The notes under the pieces: model-generated | What the model saw: only the letters and a program-made list of their open reading frames with translations | Told to the model about the DNA's origin: nothing | The model's database searches: none | Shown here: positions 44,332-51,799 of the stretch, one piece after another | Position numbering within the stretch: position 1 is the first letter of the stretch | Layout: the number at the start of each line of letters is the position of its first letter | Origin: JAYUJH01 sp043765375 | GTDB taxonomy: Bacteria; Pseudomonadota; Alphaproteobacteria; Rickettsiales; UBA998 | Assembly (NCBI GenBank): GCA_043765375.1 | Contig: JAYUJH010000033.1 | Location: forward strand, 1-64,000 | Direction: 5' to 3' | DNA: 64,000 nucleotides | Translations under genes and position numbers: made by a program

Positions 44332-45180
44332 ATGAGTTTTTCCAAAATCGGTTTCGCTTCTGTTTCTTTCGGTCTGGCTATGAGCATCTCGCTCTCCGCC
44401 TCCGCACAGAACGCCACCAATGGAAACGGTATCTTGCAGCAGCAGGCTAACCCCGTTAGCGGCGCATCAAAAAATTCCGATTGCTCCCCCACAAGTGGGG
44501 CTTCGGATTATGCGCCTGTCGCTCAACAGGGGACTAATCCCCCTGTCACAGTTGTTGATCCGGCCTTCGCACTAAGCCAAGCGGCTTGTGCAAAAGCTTC
44601 GATTAAAGGTTCGGGCAATTCCACCAACAGCAACAAAGTTCAAGGCGGAAGCGTTGGAAACATCGCTCCGACACTGAAATCCACCCTCACAGGTGGAAAA
44701 CAAAGTCAAAAAACTAATTTTGACAATGTTGGTAGCGGTAACCCTGTTACCACTACGACCACAATCCAAGGTGAAAACACGCTTACGAATGTGGAAGGCA
44801 ATAATGGTCTTACGCAATTAAATAGCAATTCACTAAATTTCGGCTATAAAGCTGAAGTGACAGTTTGTGCTGCTAGCGTTACAGTGAACAACCAAGGAGC
44901 TGTCGTTCCTTTTCAAGTATCCCTTTATTCTGGAAGAAATGGTCTTGGAGCATCAATTCCACTCGTCTATCAGAAAGAAGATGGTGCAATTCTCTCAAGA
45001 GCTAATTTAGATGCAGCACTCGGTGCCGTAATTGCAGGTGTTGGGAAAAACTGTGGAAACAATTCCACTGGAGCCTTAACAACCATTAACAATGGTTCAA
45101 GCTCAATCTCTGGAGCTGGAGCTGCACAAGCCCAGCAGCAAAAGCTGCAAGTTCAAGGCACCAAAGGTCGCCTAAACTAA
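44332..45180 (+). CDS. Secreted Asn/Gly/Gln/Ser-rich protein of unknown function
   Basis: 282 residues with a Sec signal peptide (FASVSFGLAMSISLSASAQ, cleavage probably after ASA). The mature part is rich in N, G, S, T and Q, with a VTTTTTIQGENTLTNVEGNN stretch and four to five cysteines spaced singly. I recognise no family; a surface, fibre or matrix component is one reading. The GC content and codon choice differ from neighbours (many GCC, CTC, TCC codons near the start). The coding DNA contains at least nine perfect hairpins. First gene of a three-gene locus, with a strong terminator after it. Confidence 0.7.
   Translation: MSFSKIGFASVSFGLAMSISLSASAQNATNGNGILQQQANPVSGASKNSDCSPTSGASDYAPVAQQGTNPPVTVVDPAFALSQAACAKASIKGSGNSTNSNKVQGGSVGNIAPTLKSTLTGGKQSQKTNFDNVGSGNPVTTTTTIQGENTLTNVEGNNGLTQLNSNSLNFGYKAEVTVCAASVTVNNQGAVVPFQVSLYSGRNGLGASIPLVYQKEDGAILSRANLDAALGAVIAGVGKNCGNNSTGALTTINNGSSSISGAGAAQAQQQKLQVQGTKGRLN
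44461..44516 (+). repeat. Three nested inverted repeats inside the secreted protein gene
   Basis: GGCGCA (44461-44466) pairs with TGCGCC (44511-44516), TCCGA (44476-44480) with TCGGA (44503-44507), and CCCCAC (44487-44492) with GTGGGG (44495-44500). All share one axis at about 44490, giving a 56-nt rod within coding sequence. Confidence 0.9.
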
Positions 45181-45190
45181 CGTTTGTTAA

Positions 45191-45240
45191 AAGGTAGAGT
45201 AGAGTAAAGTTAAAACTTTGCTCCGCTCTACCTTTTTTTT
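45191..45240 (+). terminator. Long-stem terminator after the secreted protein gene
   Basis: AAGGTAGAG (45191-45199) pairs with CTCTACCTT (45226-45234); the stem continues inward imperfectly to AAAGTT/AACTTT, about 20 bp in all. A run of Ts follows to 45240. Confidence 0.9.
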
Positions 45241-45270
45241 AATCTATTCACCCCATAACCCATAACAAAA

Positions 45271-45663
45271 ATGAGTAGAGTATTTATTGGATTATTGACA
45301 TTAATTGTCATTATTTCAAATTCTTCTTCCGCAAAAGCGGACGAAGCATTGAAGTTAGTAGGCACCCAGCCCGCTAATAATGCAATGGTTTTTTCATCGG
45401 AGGTAATTCCTCCTAACGCTCACTACGTTCTCGGCGCACGCCAGAACAGAGTTGGGTTTCAGGTATACATGAGTTGTTCTTCCTCCCTTGAGGAAGCAAG
45501 TGTTTCGGTATATGAAACTCAGGTAGTTTCGGTGGCGAAAGCTCAGCCTGTTTTTGAAGGGCAACCTTCATACAGAAACGAGATTTACCGAAAATATGGG
45601 AACGCTCCAGATTCTTGCTGGGGTATAGCCGCTGCATCTTTTCACCAAAAGGCAAAAAAATGA
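45271..45663 (+). CDS. Small secreted protein of unknown function
   Basis: 130 residues with a Sec signal peptide (VFIGLLTLIVIISNSSSAKA). The mature part has two cysteines, MSCSSS and DSCWG, which could form a disulfide. I recognise no family. No Shine-Dalgarno precedes the ATG. The last codons overlap the start of the next gene (ATGA at 45660-45663), so the two are translationally coupled. Like its neighbours it carries perfect hairpins in the coding DNA, for example 45479-45496 and 45555-45570. Confidence 0.65.
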   Translation: MSRVFIGLLTLIVIISNSSSAKADEALKLVGTQPANNAMVFSSEVIPPNAHYVLGARQNRVGFQVYMSCSSSLEEASVSVYETQVVSVAKAQPVFEGQPSYRNEIYRKYGNAPDSCWGIAAASFHQKAKK

Positions 45664-46178
45664 AAAGACGCTCTTTTCTCTCTGTAATCGCAGCAGCAGC
45701 ATCTGTTGTTGTTTTGCCTAATCTAACTCTCCCTAGTTTCTCATATGAGGGGGGGGAGTATGAGTTAGTGATAGTTTATGATTTGCGTAATGGGCGTTAC
45801 AAGCCCAATGCGCAAAAAATTGAACTGCGCAGCAATAATTCAATTATTGGAAGCTGGAAAGTAACCAGCTCTCGTGACACAATCCTTTTCAGCGAAGGGC
45901 AACCAGCCCCAGCTGGATTTGATGATATGTGTGTTGAGTTGTTAGGGTGGAATAATATTCTCCCTAACGCAACTCTGGACGATGATAACAAGTGGGGGTT
46001 TGACCTTCACTATGCAGGGCGGGGCTGGATTGCTATCCATGCCACGCTCGGAAATCAAAGTGATGAAACAGGTTCTGACCTCTGTTTCAGAACCTTCGGA
46101 TTTCAAAGCCTCCGCAAAGAAATTACAGCTCTGCAAAAACAGGGAGTAATAACTTGGAGATTTGAACATTTACAATAG
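45660..46178 (+). CDS. Twin-arginine signal protein of unknown function
   Basis: 172 residues from ATG 45660. The N-terminus MKRRSFLSVIAAAASVVVLP fits a Tat signal (RR-S-F-L, then a weakly hydrophobic region). The mature part is mostly beta-like, with a few aromatic clusters (WGFDLHYAGRGWIAIHA). I recognise no family. A G8 tract (45749-45756) lies in codons 31-33 just past the signal peptide, where slippage would turn the gene off. TatA is encoded 2.1 kb upstream. It overlaps the preceding gene by 4 bp. Confidence 0.7.
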   Translation: MKRRSFLSVIAAAASVVVLPNLTLPSFSYEGGEYELVIVYDLRNGRYKPNAQKIELRSNNSIIGSWKVTSSRDTILFSEGQPAPAGFDDMCVELLGWNNILPNATLDDDNKWGFDLHYAGRGWIAIHATLGNQSDETGSDLCFRTFGFQSLRKEITALQKQGVITWRFEHLQ

Positions 46179-46211
46179 TCACCCACATTAACCAAGGGTG
46201 GCTATTTTTTT
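46176..46211 (+). terminator. Terminator of the secreted-protein operon
   Basis: TAGTCACCC (46177-46184 region) pairs with GGGTGGCTA (46196-46204) with one G-T pair, followed by seven Ts. Overlaps the stop codon of the Tat-signal protein gene. Confidence 0.85.
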
Positions 46212-46301
46212 GACCATTTTATTGTGTGGTTTGATTGTGCAGTGCGGTATATGTGCTTTGTTATATGTTGCAATATTAAACAAATAGTTACATGAAACAG
46301 T

Positions 46302-46751
46302 TCACCCAAGTTTGGCAATTCGCATAATATGCCGATTATTCGCTTGGTCTGTGGTGGCGGAAAAATCCGTGGTGAGGAACGTATCAACGCAACTCAAAGC
46401 ATCATTTTCACTGATAATTCTCTGCCCCATTGCGAGAATATTAGCATTATTATGTTCTCGTGCAAGTTGTGCCATCAGCGGGCTGGTGCATAATGCGCAT
46501 CGCACCCCCAAAGTGCGGTTTGCAGCGATTGAAATCCCAATGCCAGAGCCACAAATCGCAATACCAAACGCATTATTTGCAACAGTTTCTGTGGCAAGTT
46601 TGAAGCCATAATCAGGATAATCAACGGAGGTTTCGCCATCATTCGTTCCCAAATCTATGGTGGTGAACTGGGGAAAATTAACGTGCAAATGTGCGATGAT
46701 GAGTTGTTTTAAGGCAAAACCAGCATGGTCTGAGGCGATGAATAATTTCAT
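46302..46751 (-). CDS. rpiB: Ribose 5-phosphate isomerase B
   Basis: Interconverts ribose 5-phosphate and ribulose 5-phosphate. It is 149 residues: FIASDHAGFALKQLI, VDYPDYGFKLA, the catalytic cysteine region IAICGSGIGISIAANR and the HNNANILAMGQRI loop. The start overlaps the lpxK stop by 4 bp. Last gene of typA, lipoprotein, lpxK, rpiB. Confidence 0.95.
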   Translation of the reverse strand: MKLFIASDHAGFALKQLIIAHLHVNFPQFTTIDLGTNDGETSVDYPDYGFKLATETVANNAFGIAICGSGIGISIAANRTLGVRCALCTSPLMAQLAREHNNANILAMGQRIISENDALSCVDTFLTTDFSATTDQANNRHIMRIAKLG

Positions 46752-47773
46752 AAAACTTTGCTCATAATGTTATGTTGATATAATAATTCCGTTAGCAATT
46801 CCATATTTTGCGTCACAAGTTTTGCGGGAATTGCGGTGACTTTTTGTTGCCATTCGGTTGAAAGCCGCATATAATCCTTTTGTGTGGTCACCAAAATTGC
46901 ATCATGTTTTTGCGCATCGTCATGGAGCTGTTGCAATTCGTGTTCGCTGAAATAATGATGGTCGGGAAAATCACGAGTGGCGCATATCTTAAAACCCGCT
47001 TGCCGCAAACTATCATAAAACTTTTTCGGGCGGGCAATGCCACAAAATCCTATGATTTTTTGTGCTAACATTTTCTGGGCTAACACTTTTTGTTCCACTG
47101 ATTTTGGCGAAGATTTTGGGGGATAATTCAACTCCATATACGCCCGAATTAATGGTAAATTACGGGGCAGTTGGTGCAATATAGCCGTTTCATCTTTGCC
47201 AATCAACACGCAAGCCTGAACTTTCAAAAATGCGGTGACGATTTTTTCACGTAATGCACCCGCTGGAAAAATACTCCCATTGCCAAAGCCATAACCACCA
47301 TCTATCACTAAAAAACATAAATCTTTTCTCAGGCTTGGATTTTGTAGCCCATCGTCCATTATAATAATATCTGCGTTAATATTTTCTGCCATTTTCGCTG
47401 ATTTTTTACGACCCGCACCAATGATGCAAGCTGCATATTGTGACAATAATTTTGGTTCATCACCGACTTCAAGCGCAGAATGCCGTTCTGTGACAATAAT
47501 ATTTGTGCGCAATTTTCCGCCATATCCACGTGAGATAATGCAAGGATTTTTGCCATGAGATTTTAATATTTCAACTAATAAAATGACGAACGGAGTTTTG
47601 CCAGCTCCCCCCATTGTAACATTTCCAACGCATATCACAGGAATTGATGCGCAATATGGCTTAGCTAATTTCCACCTTATTCGCCCCACCATCTGGTATA
47701 AAAAACATAATGGTGATGATAATAGTGCGTATCTTCCACTATTATTATCCCAAAACTTTGGAGCTTTTAGCAT
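46748..47773 (-). CDS. lpxK: Tetraacyldisaccharide 4'-kinase
   Basis: Phosphorylates the lipid A disaccharide at 4', so the cell makes lipid A. It is 341 residues with an N-terminal membrane-associated helix, the P-loop-like VGNVTMGGAGKTPFV, ISRGYGG, DDGLQNPSL and FCGIARPKKF. A tandem duplication gives QKVLAQKMLAQK near 224-235. The start is 7 bp after the small lipoprotein gene. Confidence 0.93.
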   Translation of the reverse strand: MLKAPKFWDNNSGRYALLSSPLCFLYQMVGRIRWKLAKPYCASIPVICVGNVTMGGAGKTPFVILLVEILKSHGKNPCIISRGYGGKLRTNIIVTERHSALEVGDEPKLLSQYAACIIGAGRKKSAKMAENINADIIIMDDGLQNPSLRKDLCFLVIDGGYGFGNGSIFPAGALREKIVTAFLKVQACVLIGKDETAILHQLPRNLPLIRAYMELNYPPKSSPKSVEQKVLAQKMLAQKIIGFCGIARPKKFYDSLRQAGFKICATRDFPDHHYFSEHELQQLHDDAQKHDAILVTTQKDYMRLSTEWQQKVTAIPAKLVTQNMELLTELLYQHNIMSKVL

Positions 47774-47780
47774 TTATTTT

Positions 47781-47957
47781 TCAGCACCAATTTTTCTTAT
47801 GATGACCTTTAGGGCAATGTGAAGGGTTTTTGTTGCCATGACCATGATGCTTGCTGAATATTTTTTTATGATGTGGATTGACATAATAACTTTGATTGCA
47901 AGCACTTAATGCTAACAACAAAACCATCATGATTATCTTGCAACTATGATTTTTCAT
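47781..47957 (-). CDS. Small His-rich lipoprotein
   Basis: 58 residues, too short for usual ORF cut-offs. ATG 47957, three bases after the typA stop, then a lipoprotein signal with lipobox LSAC (Cys20). The mature part has about nine histidines, many lysines and two cysteines (NPSHCPKGHHKKNWC tail). It resembles small alphaproteobacterial envelope proteins with a CPPGHAKKG-like tail. Metal handling is a guess from composition. Tight spacing on both sides makes it part of the typA-lpxK-rpiB operon. Confidence 0.75.
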   Translation of the reverse strand: MKNHSCKIIMMVLLLALSACNQSYYVNPHHKKIFSKHHGHGNKNPSHCPKGHHKKNWC

Positions 47958-47960
47958 AAA

Positions 47961-49790
47961 TTAAGCCGATGCCTTCTTTTTATCCCGAGATGTGCGTTTT
48001 CTCTCATTCGCATCTAGCACACGTTTGCGTAACCGCAATGATTTTGGCGTAACTTCAACTAGCTCGTCTTCTTCAATATATGACATCATATCCTCCAAAG
48101 TTAGCAGGCGAGGTGGCACAAGGCGCACCGCTTCATCAGTTCCAGATGCCCGAATATTTGTTAATTGCTTGCCCTTCAACACGTTAATTTCAAGATCATT
48201 ATCACGGCTATGCTCACCCACAACCATTCCCGCATAAACTTTATCTTGTGGGCTAATAAACATGGTTCCACGATCTTGCAAATTGAAAATCGCATAAGCG
48301 ACTGCTTCGCCCAAATCAGTGGAAATTAGCACGCCATTTCGCCTGCCAGCCATATCACCTTTATAAGTATCATGGCTATGATATAAACGGTTCATCACTC
48401 CTGTTCCACGGGTATCGGTCAAAAACTCGCTTTGATAACCAATCAATCCACGTGATGGAGCGATGAATATCATTCTAGTTTTTCCGCCACCAGATGGACG
48501 CATTTCAAGCAATGCTGCCTTGCGCTGTGATAATTTCTCAACCACTGTGCCAGTATAATCATCATCAACATCAACTACCACTTCTTCAAATGGCTCAAGC
48601 AATTTGCCATTTTCCTCTTTCAACAACACACGAGGGCGAGAAACTGACATCTCAAAGCCTTCACGGCGCATTGTTTCAATCAAAACACCAAGTTGCAATT
48701 CACCACGCCCACCAACTTCAAAAGCATCTTTGCCTTCAGTTTCAGTAACTGTTATGGCGACGTTTGTTTCAGATTCCGCAAATAAACGGTCACGAATCAT
48801 ACGGGAGGTTACTTTATCACCCTCTTGCCCTGCAAACGGCGAATCATTCACGCTCAAAGTTATGCTCATTGTTGGCGGATCAATCGGGGTGGATTGCACT
48901 GGCTCACTCACACCAATATCACAAATCGTATCAGAAACCGACGCAATAGACATACCCGCAATTGCAATAATATCACCTGCCATTGCTTCATCAACTGGAG
49001 TGCGCTGAATGCCACGAAATGATTGTAACTTCGTTAATTTTCCAGTCTCAACTTGTTTGCCGTCAAGGCTTAAACATTTCACTGGCATATTGATTTTTGC
49101 CGTTCCGCTCATCACTCTTCCAGTCAAAATACGTCCTAAAAATGGATCTGATTCCAACAATGTTACCAACATTTTGAATGGCCCATTTACATCTAATTTT
49201 GGTGCGGGAACATGCTCTAGCACTAGCTCAAATAACGGACTTAAATCTTTGCGTTCATCGCTTAGCTCAGTCGCACACCAGCCGTCACGTCCTGACGCAT
49301 AAAGCACAGGAAAATCCAACTGATGCTCATCAGCATCAAGTGAGGCGAATAAATCAAAAATCTCGTCAATCACTTCTTCGGGGCGACCATCGGGACGGTC
49401 CACCTTATTGATAATAACTATTGGACGCAATCCTTGCTTCAACGCCTTGCCTAGCACGAACTTTGTTTGTGGCATTGGGCCTTCTGCGGCATCGGTTAGC
49501 AAAATAACGCCGTCAACCATGTTCAAAATACGCTCAACTTCACCACCGAAATCAGCGTGACCGGGAGTATCAATAATATTGATACGGCAATCATTCCAGT
49601 TCACCGAGGTGCATTTTGCGAGAATGGTGATACCACGTTCTTTCTCCAAATCGTTGGAATCCATGACCCGCTCAGCAATATTTTGGTTGTCACGGAAAGT
49701 GCCACTTTGGCGCAATAATGTGTCTATCAGCGTGGTTTTGCCGTGATCAACGTGGGCGATAATTGCGATATTGCGTATTGAACTAGTCAT
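47961..49790 (-). CDS. typA: Ribosome-associated GTPase TypA/BipA
   Basis: Translational GTPase of the EF-G family, needed for ribosome assembly and stress responses. It is 609 residues. G1 AHVDHGKTT, G3 DTPGHADFGGEVER, G4 NKVDR, then the TypA C-terminal SRGLIGYQSEFLTDTRGTG. Promoter probably in the 287-bp AT-rich gap before the next gene, which shows no other content. First gene of a four-gene operon. Confidence 0.95.
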   Translation of the reverse strand: MTSSIRNIAIIAHVDHGKTTLIDTLLRQSGTFRDNQNIAERVMDSNDLEKERGITILAKCTSVNWNDCRINIIDTPGHADFGGEVERILNMVDGVILLTDAAEGPMPQTKFVLGKALKQGLRPIVIINKVDRPDGRPEEVIDEIFDLFASLDADEHQLDFPVLYASGRDGWCATELSDERKDLSPLFELVLEHVPAPKLDVNGPFKMLVTLLESDPFLGRILTGRVMSGTAKINMPVKCLSLDGKQVETGKLTKLQSFRGIQRTPVDEAMAGDIIAIAGMSIASVSDTICDIGVSEPVQSTPIDPPTMSITLSVNDSPFAGQEGDKVTSRMIRDRLFAESETNVAITVTETEGKDAFEVGGRGELQLGVLIETMRREGFEMSVSRPRVLLKEENGKLLEPFEEVVVDVDDDYTGTVVEKLSQRKAALLEMRPSGGGKTRMIFIAPSRGLIGYQSEFLTDTRGTGVMNRLYHSHDTYKGDMAGRRNGVLISTDLGEAVAYAIFNLQDRGTMFISPQDKVYAGMVVGEHSRDNDLEINVLKGKQLTNIRASGTDEAVRLVPPRLLTLEDMMSYIEEDELVEVTPKSLRLRKRVLDANERKRTSRDKKKASA

Positions 49791-50077
49791 AGAAAATGCC
49801 TTTAGATTAATTTTAATACATGCTTATACAGACATATCAACCATAAAGCAACATATATAGTGCTATAATAATTGCTTATGCGGACTATTTTTTGTTAAAT
49901 TATATCGTGTTTTTTTAGGCTCTAGACTATTTTTTACTGTCGCTTGCTGCAAATCATATTTTCGTTAGCGCATCAGCGAAGTCACAATGTAACCTATATT
50001 TCACACATAAAAAATTATAAAGTTAAAACCTATATATAAAGCATATAATTATGCGAGAGAATTATTTAGAATTATTT

Positions 50078-51799
50078 TCAGCGGGCTGCGAGTGCTGGTT
50101 GTTGTTCAGCTGCATTTGCATTAGCCTTTACGCTTCCCGCATATCCACCTCCGAGCGTAACTCCGTCTTTTCCTTTCATCGGCTCTACCCCACTTATTGA
50201 TTGCGTGGTAAGCCTGTTGGTTGGAACTATGTTGCTATGCGCTATCAAGTGTTCAGGCGGAGCTAACTCATCAGCTGGAATTGATTTACCAAATGGAACT
50301 ATGTTATTTGCAATTTTATCTTTTGACATTTGATCCACTGCCAGCACTTTACCAATATATCCCATGCCTTGCTCTATAACCTTCCCCGTGTCAAACCGAG
50401 TTAGCAAAGTTAAATCAGTTAATTCACGATTATTGATTTGCTCAGCTAACATGTTAGATGCTTGATATAATTGAGGGAATTTTGCTGCTATTATTTTAGT
50501 TTGTTCTTCCGCAGAGAGCCTGTCAAAATCTTTTCCTTGTTCATTTGATTGTTTTACTATTTCATTAAATGCTGGATCATTACCAACGATTATTTTTGTT
50601 ACATCAACAACATTTGCGTCTTCACCAGCATTAAGTTTTTGAGATAATTGTCTCATTGCGTCTATGGCTGTTTCTTTTTGCCCTATGACATGTTTATAAA
50701 GTTCATTTGTTCCACTTCCACCTGCCATTGAACCGATAATCCCTCCAATAGCGGCACATGTTGGAATTATGGCAGTAGCTGCGGGAATTGCTGCTCCAGC
50801 CGTTACTGTGGCTAACCCAGCTGATGCGGCAATTCCAAAGTTTGTTCCCCAGTAAGTTCCTAAAGCTCCTCCAGCAACGCCTCCGCCAGTAGCAACTCCA
50901 GCTTCAGTTATTCTCTTTCCAAGACTTTTTCCATTAAGCTCTTGGTTAAGTCCGTCGTATTTTGCTGGATCAGATTTAATTAATTCTTGTAAATCACTGC
51001 CGTTTGCTTTGGCGATATCAACACCTATTTTATGCAAATCATCGGCGTATAATTTAACTAGCTCCATTTCTGATTGATGATTTTGCCAAACTGTACTACC
51101 CAGTGCAATTGCTCCTGTAATAATTACTGGAGCTGCTTTTAGAACTGTTGCACTAGCCGTATGACTAGCGCCCGCTTTAGTCGTTTCTCCAATAATTTTA
51201 TCGGCATTATCGGTTACTAGGGACGTTCCAGCTTCCATTCCAAACTTTGAAAGAGCTGTGTTTTTTGCTTTATCAGCAAGTGCTCTACCTGCGCTTCTGA
51301 GTGATGATTTTCCTGCTTCTTCTGCGCCTTCTGCAATGGTTTTTTCTGCTATCTGACCTGTTAATTTTACAGCTGCTTCATTTACTTTAACGCCTATTGC
51401 TTCGTTAGCTGCTTTCTTTGCAGCACCTTTTCCAAGCTCTCCGATGTTTGCAGCAATCAATCTTTCTCTTTCTGCCTCAATTGCAGCTTTACCATATTCT
51501 CTAACGAGTTTTTCAGCATACCCTATGGGCATTTGGTTTCCTACTGCATTGCCAACCGCACCCCGCACCATTTCTGTTTGCGCGGTTTGTAAAGCTATCC
51601 CTCCAGCTGATGGAACAAAGCTATTTGCAAGTCCTATAGTTCCCACTCCAGCACTTATTAACCCATTATTAGCGGCTCTTTCTTCAAGTATCTCTTGTAA
51701 TTTATCCGTGCTAATTGCACTAGGAAAAGAAGTTGACGCAAAATTACTGATTATGCCTTCCCCCTTAATCCCCGCAGGTAAAGTCGCTATTCCATTCAT
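50078..51799 (-). CDS. Large uncharacterised glycine-zipper protein A
   Basis: 573 residues, no signal peptide, no recognised family. Residues about 60-220 are Ala/Gly/Lys-rich amphipathic helix. A hydrophobic segment at about 221-243 (VLKAAPVIITGAIALG) is followed by a Gly-zipper membrane hairpin at about 297-365 (GVATGGGVAGGALGT to CAAIGGIIGSMAGG). A polar C-terminal 200 residues ends in an Ala-rich tail. This layout (soluble flank, membrane-insertable hairpin) is like pore-forming or translocator proteins. The start overlaps the stop of the gene upstream (ATGA), so both are coupled. Confidence 0.65.
   Translation of the reverse strand: MNGIATLPAGIKGEGIISNFASTSFPSAISTDKLQEILEERAANNGLISAGVGTIGLANSFVPSAGGIALQTAQTEMVRGAVGNAVGNQMPIGYAEKLVREYGKAAIEAERERLIAANIGELGKGAAKKAANEAIGVKVNEAAVKLTGQIAEKTIAEGAEEAGKSSLRSAGRALADKAKNTALSKFGMEAGTSLVTDNADKIIGETTKAGASHTASATVLKAAPVIITGAIALGSTVWQNHQSEMELVKLYADDLHKIGVDIAKANGSDLQELIKSDPAKYDGLNQELNGKSLGKRITEAGVATGGGVAGGALGTYWGTNFGIAASAGLATVTAGAAIPAATAIIPTCAAIGGIIGSMAGGSGTNELYKHVIGQKETAIDAMRQLSQKLNAGEDANVVDVTKIIVGNDPAFNEIVKQSNEQGKDFDRLSAEEQTKIIAAKFPQLYQASNMLAEQINNRELTDLTLLTRFDTGKVIEQGMGYIGKVLAVDQMSKDKIANNIVPFGKSIPADELAPPEHLIAHSNIVPTNRLTTQSISGVEPMKGKDGVTLGGGYAGSVKANANAAEQQPALAAR

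Noticed and set aside
44572..44817. 81-codon minus-strand ORF in the secreted protein gene
   Set aside because: Caused by the inverted repeats; the plus-strand frame has a signal peptide and terminator.
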